This document shows positions 46,536 through 56,503 of a stretch of DNA of 64,000 nt, one piece after another. The translations under genes were made by a program, and so were the position numbers. Numbering within the stretch: position 1 is the first letter of the stretch; the number at the start of each line of letters is the position of its first letter. The notes under the pieces were generated by a model that was given only the letters and a program-made list of their open reading frames with translations, was not told the DNA's origin and did not search any database. The stretch covers positions 3,520,047 to 3,584,046 of the forward strand of contig NZ_CP020914.1 in the NCBI RefSeq assembly GCF_007833355.1, given 5' to 3'. Source of the stretch: Denitratisoma sp. DHT3 (lineage in GTDB: Bacteria > Pseudomonadota > Gammaproteobacteria > Burkholderiales > Rhodocyclaceae).

Positions 46536-47155
46536 GTCCACGATACCGACAGAGCTTTTCCGCCGGGCCGCCCCAAGGAAAAGCGGCACGCGGCGGCAGC
46601 CGCAACCTATCGGTGCCCCCACAACGCTCCCCCAAACACCCGAGCGCAGCGAGCCATATCGACCCCCCCGGCGGGGGGCGAAGGGGGGGAGTCCACGATA
46701 CCGACAGAGCTTTTCCGCCGGGCCGTCCCAAGGAAAAGCGGCACGCGGCGGCAGCCGCAACCTATCGGTGCCCCCACAACGCTCCCCCAAACACCCGAGC
46801 GCAGCGAGCCATATCGAACCCCCCGGAGGGGGGCGAAGGGGGTGAGTCCACGATACCGACAGAGCTTTTCCGCCGGGCCGTCCCAAGGAAAAGCGGCACG
46901 CGGCGGCAGCCGCAACCTATCGGTGCCCCCACAACGCTCCCCCAAACACCCGAGCGCAGCGAGCCATATCGAACCCCCCGGAGGGGGGCGAAGGAGGTGA
47001 GTCCACGATACCGACAGAGCTTTTCCGCCGGGCCGCCCCAAGGAAAAGCGGCACGCGGCGGCAGCCGCAACCTATCGGTGCCCCCACAACGCTCCCCCAA
47101 ACACCCGAGCGCAGCGAGCCATATCGAACCCCCCGGAGGGGGGCGAAGGGGGGCG
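46536..47155. repeat. Four tandem copies of a 155-bp unit
   Basis: The anchor GTCCACGATACCGACAGAGC recurs at 46536, 46691, 46846 and 47001, exactly 155 bp apart. The copies are nearly identical; differences include ACCCCCCCGGCGGGG versus AACCCCCCGGAGGGG. Each unit contains a GCTTTTCC/GGAAAAGC inverted repeat and a C-run/G-run hairpin (CCCCCCGGAGGGGGG). The unit is G+C-rich and stays open in several frames, producing spurious frames that run into metY. A single hairpin like the one inside the unit (46500-46531) precedes copy 1. The array fills nearly all of the 681-bp gap between the RHH gene and metY. Confidence 0.95.
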
Positions 47156-47164
47156 AACCTTTAT

Positions 47165-48436
47165 TCAGACGGCGGCCAGCGCCTGTTCCAGATCGGCGAT
47201 CAGGTCGTCGATGTGCTCGATGCCGACGGACAGCCGCACCGTGTCCTCGGTGACCCCGGCTTTTTCCATCTCCGCCGGCGAGAGCTGGCGATGAGTGGTG
47301 GAGGCCGGGTGGCAGGCCAGGGATTTTGTATCGCCGATATTCACCAGGCGGGTGAATAGCTGCAATGCGTCCTGGAACTTGGTGCCGCCGGCGATGCCGC
47401 CCTCGACGCCGAACGTCAGGATGCCCGAGGGACGGCCGCCCATGTACTTCTGCGCCAGGGCGTGGTCGCGGTGGTCGGGCAGGCCGGCGTAGTTCACCCA
47501 CTTCACTTTCTTGTGGCCCTTCAGATATTCGGCCACGCGCCGGGTGTTTTCGGTGATGCGGTCCATGCGCAGCGCCAGGGTCTCGACGCCCTGCATGATC
47601 AGGAAGGCGTTGAAGGGGGAAATCGCCGCGCCCATGTTGCGCAGCGGCACCACCCGGGCGCGGCCGATGAAGGCGGCGGGGCCGAGGGCCTCGGTATAGA
47701 CGACGCCGTGGTAGGACACGTCGGGCTCGTTGAGGCGGCGGAAGCGTTCCTTGTGCTCGGCCCAGGGGAACTTGCCGCTGTCGACGATGATGCCGCCGAT
47801 GCTGTTGCCGTGGCCTCCGAGGTATTTGGTGAGCGAGTGCACCACGATGTCGGCACCGTGCTCGAAGGGGCGGCACAGGTAGGGGGAGGGCACGGTGTTG
47901 TCCACGATCAGCGGCACGCCGTGCTTGTGGGCGATGGCGGCCAGGGGCTCGAAGTCGGTGATGTTGCCCAGCGGGTTGCCGATCGATTCGCAGTAGATGG
48001 CCTTGGTCCTGGCGTCGATCAGCTTTTCGAAGGAGGCCGGATCGCGGTAGTCGGCGAAGCGCACCTGGATGCCGAACTGGGGCAGGGTGTGGGCGAACAG
48101 GTTGTAGGTGCCGCCGTAGAGGGTGGCGGCGGAGATGATGTTGTCGCCGGTCTCGGCGATGGTCTGGATGGCGTAGGTGATGGCGGCCTGGCCGGAAGCC
48201 AGGGCGAGGCCGGCGATGCCGCCTTCCAGCTCGGCGACGCGCTTTTCCAGCACGTCCTGGGTCGGGTTCATGATCCGGGTGTAGATGTTCCCGGCCACCT
48301 TGAGGTCGAAGAGATCGGCGCCGTGCTGGGTATTGTCGAAGGCGTAGGACGTGGTCTGGTAAATGGGGACCGCGACGGCCTTGGTGGTGGGATCGGGGCT
48401 GTAGCCGGCATGGACGGCCAGGGTCTCGAACTTCAT
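47165..48436 (-). CDS. metY: O-acetylhomoserine sulfhydrylase (aminocarboxypropyltransferase)
   Basis: A 423-residue PLP enzyme of the Cys/Met metabolism family. The PLP Lys is Lys204 ([10 protein letters not shown]), with [22 protein letters not shown] and [19 protein letters not shown] as further family marks. It adds sulfide (or methanethiol) to O-acetylhomoserine to give homocysteine (or methionine). ATG 48436 follows GAGGAGGAAG. Its 3' end is only 9 bp from the repeat array, which may form its transcript end. It connects to the sulfate-assimilation genes elsewhere in the window. Confidence 0.96.
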   Translation of the reverse strand: MKFETLAVHAGYSPDPTTKAVAVPIYQTTSYAFDNTQHGADLFDLKVAGNIYTRIMNPTQDVLEKRVAELEGGIAGLALASGQAAITYAIQTIAETGDNIISAATLYGGTYNLFAHTLPQFGIQVRFADYRDPASFEKLIDARTKAIYCESIGNPLGNITDFEPLAAIAHKHGVPLIVDNTVPSPYLCRPFEHGADIVVHSLTKYLGGHGNSIGGIIVDSGKFPWAEHKERFRRLNEPDVSYHGVVYTEALGPAAFIGRARVVPLRNMGAAISPFNAFLIMQGVETLALRMDRITENTRRVAEYLKGHKKVKWVNYAGLPDHRDHALAQKYMGGRPSGILTFGVEGGIAGGTKFQDALQLFTRLVNIGDTKSLACHPASTTHRQLSPAEMEKAGVTEDTVRLSVGIEHIDDLIADLEQALAAV

Positions 48437-48722
48437 GGGCTTCCTCCTCAAAATGGATCGGCAAGTATAGCCGCGCCGCGGCCCGTCGCTATGGCATTGT
48501 TTTCATATGCTTGCGAGCGCGCGGCGGTCAGCCTCGGTCAGCTCGCCAAAGGGCCGCCAGCGTGATCTCCTCCGGGGCTGGGGCTTGACGCATGAATCGG
48601 TTTCCCTGGACGCGCGTTCCTGCCGGCTTCGCGGTGATGGGGGTATGCTTGCGGCGGGCATTTTCCTGTAAGGAATCTCTAAGCTGCCCGTGCCCATAAT
48701 ATGGCTCCGCAAAGGACAGGTC

Positions 48723-49712
48723 ATGACCTTCAAGGCTTTTCTCAGCAGTCAGGACGACGGCAAGGTGTCGAGCCGATTCGTCCAGATGGAAGAAGAACAA
48801 CTGGATGCAGGCGAAGTGACGATTCGCGTCGCCTATTCCGACGTGAATTACAAGGACGCCCTCTCCGCCACCGGGGCGGGGAGGATCATTCGGCGCTTCC
48901 CCTGCGTCGGCGGCATCGACCTGTCGGGCACGGTGACGGCCAGCCGGGATCCTCGCTTCAGCCCCGGCGACCAGGTGCTGTGCACCAGCTACGACCTCGG
49001 TGTGGCCCATCACGGCGGCTACGCAGAGCTGGCCAGGGTGCCCGCGGACTGGGTGGTGAAATTGCCGGTCGGCCTGAGCCTGTTCGACGCCATGGCCTAC
49101 GGCACGGCGGGTTTCACCGCCGCCCTGGCGGTGGTGAGGATGGAACAGAACGGCCTGGCACCCGCCAACGGCCCGGTGCTGGTGACCGGCGCCACCGGTG
49201 GCGTGGGCAGCGTGGCCACCGCCATCCTGGCCCGGCTCGGCTACCGGGTGGTGGCCCTGACCGGCAAGGAAAGCGAGACCGACTACCTGAAGGACCTCGG
49301 CGCCGCCGAGGTGATGTTGCGTTCCAGCCTGGACCTCGGCCGCATCAAACCCCTGGACAAGGCCACCTGGGCCGGCGCCGTGGACAATCTGGGCGGGCCG
49401 GTGCTGGCGTGGCTGGCCAGCACCATGCAGGTGGGCGGCACCCTGGCCAGCGTGGGTCTGGCGGCCAGCGCCGATCTCGCCACCACGGTGATGCCCTTCA
49501 TCCTGCGCGGCGTGAGCCTGCTCGGCGTCGATTCGGTCAATTGCCCGATGCCCCTGCGGGCCGAGGTCTGGCGCCGCCTGGCCGGCGACATGCGGCCGGC
49601 GCGGCTGGAGGCGATGACCCGAACCATCGAGTTTTCCCAGTTGCCCGACGTTTTCGATGCGTTCCTCCAGGCCCGGGTCAAGGGCCGCACGGTGGTGCGC
49701 ATCAATCCATAA
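48723..49712 (+). CDS. acuI: Acrylyl-CoA reductase/YhdH-family quinone oxidoreductase
   Basis: A 329-residue zinc-independent medium-chain dehydrogenase. The cofactor motif is GATGGVGSVAT, and the family segments YSDVNYKDALSATG, GIDLSGTV and YGTAGFTAALAV are present. AcuI/YhdH members reduce acryloyl-CoA to propionyl-CoA with NADPH, which would fit with the propionyl-CoA synthetase gene that follows. ATG 48723 has AAAGGA upstream. The gene is divergent from metY across a 286-bp spacer in which I see no further gene. Confidence 0.88.
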   Translation: MTFKAFLSSQDDGKVSSRFVQMEEEQLDAGEVTIRVAYSDVNYKDALSATGAGRIIRRFPCVGGIDLSGTVTASRDPRFSPGDQVLCTSYDLGVAHHGGYAELARVPADWVVKLPVGLSLFDAMAYGTAGFTAALAVVRMEQNGLAPANGPVLVTGATGGVGSVATAILARLGYRVVALTGKESETDYLKDLGAAEVMLRSSLDLGRIKPLDKATWAGAVDNLGGPVLAWLASTMQVGGTLASVGLAASADLATTVMPFILRGVSLLGVDSVNCPMPLRAEVWRRLAGDMRPARLEAMTRTIEFSQLPDVFDAFLQARVKGRTVVRINP

Positions 49713-49747
49713 GCCGGCCAAGTCAAGGTCAAAGAGGAGATGCTTCG

Positions 49748-49858
49748 ATGAAGGGCTTTGCCGGTCGGCTGGAAAAGCAGCAGAAAGGCCCGCCCCCTCC
49801 CGGCCTCCTCTCGGGGGGTGGAGGTGACGGAGTCGGCTCGTTGCGCTCGAACATTTGA
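49748..49858 (+). CDS. Possible 36-residue peptide over a degenerate repeat copy
   Basis: AGAGGAG lies 8 nt before ATG 49748, and a short frame follows (MKGFAGRLEKQQKG, then Pro/Gly-rich residues) to a TGA at 49856. Its second half coincides with a degenerate copy of the dispersed repeat: GGCTCGTTGCGCTCG matches the minus-strand GGCTCGCTGCGCTCG of the 155-bp unit with one difference. It may therefore be the truncated start of a gene cut by a repeat, or a chance frame. No function can be given. Confidence 0.3.
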   Translation: MKGFAGRLEKQQKGPPPPGLLSGGGGDGVGSLRSNI

Positions 49859-49901
49859 CCTGCCGTTCCAATTGGCTATTTCACGATAACAAGGAGGAGA
49901 C

Positions 49902-51794
49902 ATGACCCGCTATCAGGACTTCTATCGCCAGTCGATCGAGCAGCCGGACGCCTTCTGGCGCGAACAGGCCCAGTTGGTGGATTGGGAGCGGCCTTTCGAC
50001 CGGGTCTGCGACTTCTCCCGTCCGCCGTTCGCCAAGTGGTTCGTCGGCGGCCGCACCAACCTCTGCCACAACGCGGTGGACCGCCACGCCGCGCGGCGTC
50101 CCGAGGCGCCGGCGCTGGTGTATCTGTCGACGGAGACCCAGCAGGAGCGGACCTACAGCTTCGCCGAGCTGCGAACCGAAGTGATGCGCATGGCGGCGAT
50201 CATGAAGTCGCTCGGCGTGGAGCGCGGCGACCGGGTGCTGATCTACATGCCGATGATCGCCGAGGCCGCCTTCGCGATGCTGGCCTGCGCCCGCATCGGC
50301 GCCATTCACTCGGTGGTCTTCGGCGGGTTTGCTTCCGGCTCTTTGGCCACCCGCATCGACGACGCCCAACCCAAGTTGATCGTCTCCGCCGAGGCCGGGA
50401 TGCGCAACGGCAAGGAGGTGCCCTACAAGCATCTGCTCGACGACGCCATCGCGCAGAGCAAGTGCCCGCCGCAGAAGGTGCTGATGGTGGACCGCGGGCT
50501 GCATGCCGGCTGGCACCGGGTCGCCGGTCGCGACGAGGATTACGCGGCGCTGCGCGCCCGGCACATGGACGCCGACGTCCCCTGCGAATGGCTGGAGTCC
50601 TCGGAGCCGTCCTACATCCTGTACACCTCCGGCACCACGGGCAAGCCCAAGGGTGTGCAGCGCGATACCGGGGGCTATGCGGTGGCCCTCGCGTCCTCGA
50701 TGAGGCACATCTACTGCGGCGGCGAGGGCGAGACCATGTTCACCACCTCGGACATCGGCTGGGTGGTGGGGCATTCCTACATCGTCTACGGGCCGTTGAT
50801 CGCCGGCATGACCACCATCATGTACGAGGGCACGCCGTTGCGCCCCGACGCCGGCATCTGGTGGAGCATCGCCGAGCGTTTCAAGGTGAATGTGATGTTC
50901 TCGTCGCCCACTGCGGCGCGGGTGCTGAAGAAGCAGGACCCGGCCTATCTGCACAAGTACGACCTGTCCGCCCTCAAGTATCTGTTCCTGGCCGGCGAAC
51001 CCCTGGACCAGCCCACGCATGAATGGATCATGGGCGAGCTGGGCAAGCCGGTGATCGACAATTACTGGCAGACCGAGACCGGCTGGCCGATGCTGTCCAC
51101 GGTGCGGGGCGTGGAGGACACGCCGATCCGCTTCGGCACCCCGGCCTTCCCGGTGTTCGGCTACAACCTGAAGATCTTCCGCGAGGACGGCTCGGAGTGC
51201 GACGCCAACGAAAAGGGCATCGTCGGCGTGGTGCCGCCCCTGCCGCCGGGCTGCCTGTCCACCGTCTGGGGCGACGACGAGCGTTTCGTCAAGACCTATT
51301 TCAGCCTGTTCAAGGAACCGCTGGTCTATTCCTCCTTCGACTGGGGCATCCGCGACGAAGCGGGTTATCACTTCATCCTCGGCCGCACCGACGACGTGAT
51401 CAACGTGGCCGGGCACCGCCTCGGCACGCGGGAGATCGAGGAGGCGGTGCAGGGGCATCCGGCCATTGCCGAAGTCGCGGTGGTGGGCGTGCAGGATGCG
51501 GTGAAGGGGCAGATGCCGATCGCCTTCGCCGTGGTCAAGGACGCGTCCCGGGTGGCCGACGGCGCCGGGCGCGCGGCGCTGGAGAAGGAGGTGATGAAGG
51601 CGGTGGACGACAGCCTGGGCGCCATCGCCCGGCCGGGCCGCGTGTATTTCGTCGGCCTGCTGCCCAAGACCCGCTCCGGCAAGCTGTTGCGCCGCTCCCT
51701 CCAGGCCGTGGCCGAAGGGCGGGATCCGGGGGATTTGACCACCATCGAGGACCAGTCCGCCCTGGAACAGATCAGGAATGCCCTGGCCGAATAA
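49902..51794 (+). CDS. prpE: Propionyl-CoA synthetase (propionate-CoA ligase)
   Basis: A 630-residue member of the acetyl-CoA synthetase group of ANL enzymes. The AMP-binding motif is YTSGTTGKPKG (241-251). NYWQTETGWPM follows, then the hinge and core GRTDDVINVAGHRLGTREIE, and the catalytic Lys in LPKTRSGKLLRRSL. The N-terminus YQDFYRQSIEQPDAFWREQA is typical of PrpE. It activates propionate, a product of odd-chain or sterol side-chain breakdown. An AAGGAGG lies 5-7 nt before the ATG. Confidence 0.93.
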   Translation: MTRYQDFYRQSIEQPDAFWREQAQLVDWERPFDRVCDFSRPPFAKWFVGGRTNLCHNAVDRHAARRPEAPALVYLSTETQQERTYSFAELRTEVMRMAAIMKSLGVERGDRVLIYMPMIAEAAFAMLACARIGAIHSVVFGGFASGSLATRIDDAQPKLIVSAEAGMRNGKEVPYKHLLDDAIAQSKCPPQKVLMVDRGLHAGWHRVAGRDEDYAALRARHMDADVPCEWLESSEPSYILYTSGTTGKPKGVQRDTGGYAVALASSMRHIYCGGEGETMFTTSDIGWVVGHSYIVYGPLIAGMTTIMYEGTPLRPDAGIWWSIAERFKVNVMFSSPTAARVLKKQDPAYLHKYDLSALKYLFLAGEPLDQPTHEWIMGELGKPVIDNYWQTETGWPMLSTVRGVEDTPIRFGTPAFPVFGYNLKIFREDGSECDANEKGIVGVVPPLPPGCLSTVWGDDERFVKTYFSLFKEPLVYSSFDWGIRDEAGYHFILGRTDDVINVAGHRLGTREIEEAVQGHPAIAEVAVVGVQDAVKGQMPIAFAVVKDASRVADGAGRAALEKEVMKAVDDSLGAIARPGRVYFVGLLPKTRSGKLLRRSLQAVAEGRDPGDLTTIEDQSALEQIRNALAE

Positions 51795-51812
51795 AGAAAC
51801 TCTCCCGGAGGC

Positions 51813-51841
51813 TTGTTTGGAGTGGCTTGTCGCCATATAAT
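51813..51841 (+). promoter_or_regulatory. Sigma-70-type promoter of the rpsP operon
   Basis: TTGTTT (51813-51818), a 17-bp spacer and a perfect TATAAT (51836-51841) lie 32 bp before the rpsP start codon, in the spacer after prpE. Confidence 0.75.
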
Positions 51842-51873
51842 CGCCGCCTTTTTCCGATTTCCAAGGGAACGAC

Positions 51874-52128
51874 ATGGTTGTCATTCGTCTCGCCCGTAGC
51901 GGCGCCAAGAAGCGCCCCTTCTACAACATGGTGGTGACCGATTCGCGCAATCGCCGCGACGGTCGCTTTGTCGAGCGCATCGGCTTTTACAACCCCGTGG
52001 CCTCTGAAAGCGAGCAGGGCCTGGTGGTGAACGTCGAGCGCCTGGCCTACTGGCAGGGCACCGGCGCCCAGTTGTCGCCGACCGCCGCCCGTCTGGTCAA
52101 GCAGTTCAACGCCAAGAAGGCCGCCTGA
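51874..52128 (+). CDS. rpsP: 30S ribosomal protein S16
   Basis: An 84-residue protein beginning [21 protein letters not shown], the universal S16 start, with [14 protein letters not shown] following. It is a structural component of the 30S subunit body. It is the first gene of the conserved rpsP-rimM-trmD-rplS cluster. AAGGGA lies 5-10 nt before the ATG. Confidence 0.98.
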   Translation: MVVIRLARSGAKKRPFYNMVVTDSRNRRDGRFVERIGFYNPVASESEQGLVVNVERLAYWQGTGAQLSPTAARLVKQFNAKKAA

Positions 52129-52145
52129 GCCGGCTGTCGGCCAGC

Positions 52146-52646
52146 ATGATCGTGCTGGGGCGCGTCGTCGCCCCGTTCGGTGTGCAGGGATGGGTTCATA
52201 TCCATCCTTTCGGCGACGATCCCGCCTCCTGGCGCCGGATGTCCCGTTGGTGGCTGGGCAGCGACCCGGACGGCGCGGATTGGCGTGCCCTGGACCTGCT
52301 GGACCTCAAGCCCCACGGTGACGGTTGGGTGGCCTGCTTTTACGGCATCGCCGACCGGGCCGGCGCGGAGGGACTGAAAGGGCTTTACGTGGGCTCCCCC
52401 CGGGAGGACCTGCCCAAGCCCGAGGAAGGCGAGTATTACTGGGCCGATCTGATCGGCCTGAGCGTGGTCAATTCGCAGGGCGAGACCCTGGGCAAGGTGG
52501 CGTCGCTGATCGCGACCGGCGCCAACGACGTGCTGGTGGTGCGGGACGGCGAGCAGGAGCGCCTGCTGCCCTTCATCGACCAGGTGGTGAAAAGCGTGGA
52601 TAAGCCGGCCGGCCGCATCCGCGTGGATTGGGGAAACGACTGGTGA
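52146..52646 (+). CDS. rimM: Ribosome maturation factor RimM
   Basis: A 166-residue protein. It has the N-terminal RimM barrel ([20 protein letters not shown]) and a C-terminal PRC-like barrel ([35 protein letters not shown]). It assists 30S head maturation and binds S19. The start is 17 bp after rpsP, and the stop overlaps the trmD start as GTGA. Confidence 0.97.
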   Translation: MIVLGRVVAPFGVQGWVHIHPFGDDPASWRRMSRWWLGSDPDGADWRALDLLDLKPHGDGWVACFYGIADRAGAEGLKGLYVGSPREDLPKPEEGEYYWADLIGLSVVNSQGETLGKVASLIATGANDVLVVRDGEQERLLPFIDQVVKSVDKPAGRIRVDWGNDW

Positions 52647-53395
52647 CCTTGCGTTTCGACGCCATCACCCTGTTTCCCGAGATGTTTTCGGCGGTGACTG
52701 CTTCGGGCATCACGCGGCGGGCGCTGGAGCGGGGACTGTGGTCCCTGCGGTGCTGGAACCCGCGGGACGCGACGACGGACAATCATCGCACGGTGGACGA
52801 TCGCCCCTACGGCGGCGGGCCCGGCATGGTGATGCTGCCCGGCCCCCTGGAGCGGACCATCGTGGCGGCGCGGGCCGCGCGGCAGGAGCAAGGTCTGGGT
52901 GGCAGGGTGATCTACCTGTCGCCCCAGGGTGAGCCGCTCACCCACGGCAAGGTGCTGGAACTGGCGGCGGGCGAGGGGGCCATCCTCCTCTGCGGGCGTT
53001 ATGAAGGCGTGGACGAGCGGTTGATCGCGCGTTGCGTGGATGAGGAGATTTCGCTGGGCGATTTCGTCCTCTCCGGCGGGGAGTTGCCGGCCCTGGCCCT
53101 GATCGACGCCTGCGTGCGGCAGTTGCCGGGCGCGCTGAACGACGGCGCCTCGGCGGTGGAAGAGTCCTTCGCCGCGGGACTCCTCGATTGTCCGCATTAC
53201 ACGCGGCCCGAGGAATATGAAGGAATGCGGGTGCCGGAGGTGCTGCTCTCCGGCAACCATGAGCAGATCCGGCGCTGGCGCCTGAAACAGGCGCTGGGAC
53301 GGACCTGGCGGCGACGCTCCGATCTGCTGGAGCGCCGCGGCCTGAGCAGCGAGGAGGCGCGACTGCTGGCGGAATACCAGCGGGAGCGCCAATAA
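52643..53395 (+). CDS. trmD: tRNA (guanine-N1)-methyltransferase
   Basis: A 250-residue SPOUT (knotted) methyltransferase. [13 protein letters not shown] is the family start. The AdoMet knot is seen in [25 protein letters not shown] and [20 protein letters not shown]. It makes m1G37 in tRNAs. The start is taken as GTG 52643, overlapping the rimM stop. A TTG at 52649 would give the most canonical N-terminus, and a TTG at 52628 is also in frame. Confidence 0.96.
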   Translation: MTLRFDAITLFPEMFSAVTASGITRRALERGLWSLRCWNPRDATTDNHRTVDDRPYGGGPGMVMLPGPLERTIVAARAARQEQGLGGRVIYLSPQGEPLTHGKVLELAAGEGAILLCGRYEGVDERLIARCVDEEISLGDFVLSGGELPALALIDACVRQLPGALNDGASAVEESFAAGLLDCPHYTRPEEYEGMRVPEVLLSGNHEQIRRWRLKQALGRTWRRRSDLLERRGLSSEEARLLAEYQRERQ

Positions 53396-53464
53396 CGAAA
53401 GGCGTGCATCAGGTCAGCCTGCTCTGCGCGAAAGGCCACCGGCCATGACTATTTGGAGTGCAAC

Positions 53465-53830
53465 ATGAATCTGATCCAGCAACTGGAGCAAGAAGAAATC
53501 GCCCGCCTGGGCAAGAGCGTCCCCGAGTTCGCCCCCGGCGACACCGTGATCGTCCAGGTCAAGGTGAAGGAAGGCAACCGCGAGCGTCTGCAGGCGTATG
53601 AAGGCGTGGTGATCGCCAAGCGCAACCGCGGCCTCAACTCCAGCTTCATCGTGCGCAAGATTTCCGCCGGTGAAGGCGTGGAGCGCACTTTCCAGACCTA
53701 CTCGCCGCTGATCGCCAGCGTCGAGGTCAAGCGTCGCGGCGACGTGCGTCGCGCCAAGCTCTACTACCTGCGCAGCCGTTCCGGCAAGTCGGCCCGCATC
53801 AAGGAAAAGCTCACCATCAAGGCCCGCTGA
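53465..53830 (+). CDS. rplS: 50S ribosomal protein L19
   Basis: A 121-residue protein starting [22 protein letters not shown], with the L19 core [23 protein letters not shown] and [11 protein letters not shown]. It lies at the 30S-50S interface. GGAG about 8 nt upstream fixes ATG 53465. It is the last gene of the cluster, followed by a strong terminator. Confidence 0.98.
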   Translation: MNLIQQLEQEEIARLGKSVPEFAPGDTVIVQVKVKEGNRERLQAYEGVVIAKRNRGLNSSFIVRKISAGEGVERTFQTYSPLIASVEVKRRGDVRRAKLYYLRSRSGKSARIKEKLTIKAR

Positions 53831-53863
53831 TCCGGGTTCGCGCAAGACTCGGTTGGCTGAAAG

Positions 53864-53896
53864 GAACGGGGCGTATCATCGCCCCGTTCTGCTTTT
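53864..53896 (+). terminator. Rho-independent terminator of the rpsP-rplS operon
   Basis: GAACGGGGCG (53864-53873), a 6-nt loop and CGCCCCGTTC (53880-53889) are followed by TGCTTTT. The 10-bp stem is perfect, and it lies 34 bp after rplS. Confidence 0.9.
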
Positions 53897-53909
53897 GAGG
53901 GTTCGCTCC

Positions 53910-54770
53910 ATGCGTTTGTTTCCAGCCCTGGCTCTGGCCGCGTTTCTGGCCGGTTGTGCCGCCAATCCCATATCCGGCCGCAGCCAGTTGCTGCTGGTGT
54001 CGGAAAGTTCCGCGATCGCCGACTCGATCCAGGCCTATCAGGGCATGGTCGGCAAGCTGGAAAAGGAAGGCAAGATCAGCCATGACGCGAAACTGAACGC
54101 GCGGGTCCAGCGCATCACCGACCGCCTGATCGACCAGGCGGTTCTGTATCGCCCGGAGACGCGAGACTGGGCCTGGAGCGTCAAGGTGATCGAGGATCCC
54201 AAGACCATCAACGCTTGGTGCATGCCGGGCGGCAAGATGGCCATCTATACGGGATTGATCGAGAAGATCAAGCCGACGGACGACGAACTGGCCCAGATCA
54301 TGGGACACGAGATTTCCCATGCCCTGCTCAAGCACGGTGCGGAAAAGATGTCGATGCAGATGGCGGCTGGCGTGGCGGCGATCGCCATCGGTGTTTCGGG
54401 CAGCAACAGCGGCAACGGCGGCAAGCGTCAGGCCGGCGCCGAATTGGCGCTCCTGGGGCTGGTGCTGCTGCCAAACAGCCGGGGCGCGGAATCGGAAGCC
54501 GACCGGATCGGCCTGGAACTGGCGGCTCGGGCAGGTTTCCATCCCCATGCCGCGGTGACGCTATGGGAAAAGATGATGCAGGCCAGCGGCGACAATTCCC
54601 GTTTCGACTGGTTGAGCACCCACCCCGCCTCGTCCAAGCGCCTGGAGGAACTGTCCGCCCAGGAACTCGACATATTGCCGTTCTACGAGGCGGCACCCAA
54701 ACGTCAGGCACCCAGCCGCGCCTGGACCAGCACCTCCCCCAACGAGCGGTTGATCAGCCCCGCCCGCTAG
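53910..54770 (+). CDS. M48-family metallopeptidase lipoprotein (LoiP/YcaL-like)
   Basis: A 286-residue lipoprotein. The lipobox LAGC has Cys16 after a short signal. The zinc site HEISH (His133, Glu134, His137) is followed by the third ligand in ESEADRIGLELA. It resembles periplasmic outer-membrane-associated quality-control proteases. ATG 53910 is chosen because the signal peptide begins there, just after the rplS terminator. The 3' end is 38 bp from the convergent chemoreceptor gene. Confidence 0.93.
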   Translation: MRLFPALALAAFLAGCAANPISGRSQLLLVSESSAIADSIQAYQGMVGKLEKEGKISHDAKLNARVQRITDRLIDQAVLYRPETRDWAWSVKVIEDPKTINAWCMPGGKMAIYTGLIEKIKPTDDELAQIMGHEISHALLKHGAEKMSMQMAAGVAAIAIGVSGSNSGNGGKRQAGAELALLGLVLLPNSRGAESEADRIGLELAARAGFHPHAAVTLWEKMMQASGDNSRFDWLSTHPASSKRLEELSAQELDILPFYEAAPKRQAPSRAWTSTSPNERLISPAR

Positions 54771-54808
54771 CTGGAGATCGATACTGGCCCGATGTGACGG
54801 ACGGGGTC

Positions 54809-56443
54809 TCAGCCGTTCGTCAACTGGAAGTGGGAAACCGAATCCGACAGTTGTCCGGAGAGTTCCCGCAGATGGCCGGCGGCGGTGCTGGTGCGCTCGA
54901 CCACCCGGTGATTGCGCTCCGCCATCTGGGCCATCTGCTCGACGTTGCCGGTGATTTTCACGCTGGCGACGCTTTGTTCGCTGACCGACGTGGCTATGTT
55001 GTCGATGCCCTCCGCGGACCGCAGCGCGGCCTGGTCCGCTTCCGAGAGCGAGGCAATGACCATCTGCACATGGCGCTTGCTGCTGTCGAGGGCCTGCATT
55101 CCTTCCGAAATGGCGCCTGCGACGTGACCTGAGCGCTCGGTCAGGACCCGGTTGACGGAATCGATCTCGTTGACCGACTGTCCGGATTTCTCCGCCAGTT
55201 TGCGCACCTCGTCGGCGACGACCGCGAATCCCCGTCCCTGCTCGCCCGCGCGGGCCGCTTCGATGGCGGCATTGAGGGCCAGCAGGTTGGTCTGCTCGGC
55301 AATCTCGCGCACCTGCCGGGTCATTTCGGTGATCGCCTTGCTGCTGTCGGTGAATTCCTGGAACGTGGTGCCGATGGTTTCCACGGTGCGGCCGAGCATT
55401 TCGATCTCGCCGGAAAGCTGGTTCAGGTTGCCGACGCTTTCCCGGGTCCGGGTCTGGCTCGACTTCGCCAGTTCCCTGATTTCGGTGGCGCCGCCGGCGA
55501 CCGATTCGATGCTGGCGGTGATCTGCTGGACTGAAACGGCGGTCGAGGCGGCCGCGACGGATTGCTGGGACGAGGATTCGGTCACCTCGTTGGCCGCGGC
55601 GACCAGCTGCCCGGAGGAAGAGGACAGCGCGTCGGCCACGCCGCGCACCGACGAGACGGTATTCGCCAGGCTTTCCTTCATGCGCTGCAGGGTTCGCAAC
55701 AGCTGGCCGGTCTCATCCGTCGTCGAGACGCGCACGTGGGAGCACAGATCGCCGGCCGCGACATCCGCCGCCACCTGGGCCGCATAGGCCAGCGGCCGGG
55801 TGATGCTGCGGCTGATCCAGACGGCAAGCCCCACGGCGATGCCCGTGGCGAGGAGGGTGAACACCAGGAATATGGTCATGGTCCGCTTGAAGGTGGCCTG
55901 GGCATTCATCGCCAACGTATTGTTCTGCTTCTCCTGGAAGTCGATCATCGCCTGGATCGCGTCGTACCAGTCGTTCTGCAAGGACTGCACCGTTTCCTTC
56001 AGTTCCTTCGCGGCTTCGGCGACGCCTGCTGTTTTCGACACTTCGACTGCTGTGTCGGTGGCCTTGCCGGAGGGTCCTCGATGAGTGTCGATTTCGGTGT
56101 GAATCTTCCGCTCCTCGGGCGAGCGCAGCAGCTTTTCCATCGCCTGATAGCTGACCATGTAGTCGGCCCGGGCTTTTTCGATCCGGTTCAACTGCGCCTT
56201 TACGAAGTTCTCATTGTTCTGGTACAGCAATACGTTACGCACCGAACGCATGATCACGTTCAGTTGCTCGCGCAGGTCCTGGGACAGGGCCAGCTTCTTG
56301 TTGTTCTCATTGACCGATATCTCAAACTGGCTGGCCAGATTGTTGACCGCGCTATAGCCGATGCCAGCCAATGCGATCAGGAAAGCGACAACGATCAGGA
56401 ATGCAACATTCAGCCGAGGGCCGATATTCAGTTTGCTCAACAT
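54809..56443 (-). CDS. Methyl-accepting chemotaxis protein
   Basis: A 544-residue chemoreceptor. A first transmembrane helix (about 13-34) and a four-helix-bundle periplasmic sensor with a long coiled region come first. A second membrane helix (about 188-211, [22 protein letters not shown]), a HAMP domain ([23 protein letters not shown]) and a long signalling coiled coil follow. The coil carries the conserved tip [20 protein letters not shown]. It would signal to CheA/CheW, which are not in the window. The signal sensed is unknown. AAGGAA lies 7-12 nt before ATG 56443. Confidence 0.95.
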   Translation of the reverse strand: MLSKLNIGPRLNVAFLIVVAFLIALAGIGYSAVNNLASQFEISVNENNKKLALSQDLREQLNVIMRSVRNVLLYQNNENFVKAQLNRIEKARADYMVSYQAMEKLLRSPEERKIHTEIDTHRGPSGKATDTAVEVSKTAGVAEAAKELKETVQSLQNDWYDAIQAMIDFQEKQNNTLAMNAQATFKRTMTIFLVFTLLATGIAVGLAVWISRSITRPLAYAAQVAADVAAGDLCSHVRVSTTDETGQLLRTLQRMKESLANTVSSVRGVADALSSSSGQLVAAANEVTESSSQQSVAAASTAVSVQQITASIESVAGGATEIRELAKSSQTRTRESVGNLNQLSGEIEMLGRTVETIGTTFQEFTDSSKAITEMTRQVREIAEQTNLLALNAAIEAARAGEQGRGFAVVADEVRKLAEKSGQSVNEIDSVNRVLTERSGHVAGAISEGMQALDSSKRHVQMVIASLSEADQAALRSAEGIDNIATSVSEQSVASVKITGNVEQMAQMAERNHRVVERTSTAAGHLRELSGQLSDSVSHFQLTNG

Positions 56444-56503
56444 GTCATTGTTCCTTGGAAAGGAAAATCGATGGACCCGTTCCCGGTGGTACTGGCGGCC
56501 GCG

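Noticed and set aside
46536..47155. CRISPR array
   Set aside because: The units are contiguous 155-bp tandem copies without variable spacers, and no cas genes are present.
46532..47359. Open frames running through the repeats and into metY on both strands
   Set aside because: They arise because the 155-bp unit lacks stops in several frames. Their products are repetitive and metY has its own clear frame.
48437..48722. Open frames in the metY-acuI spacer
   Set aside because: They are short, Arg/Pro-rich and overlap the promoters and ribosome-binding sites of the flanking genes.
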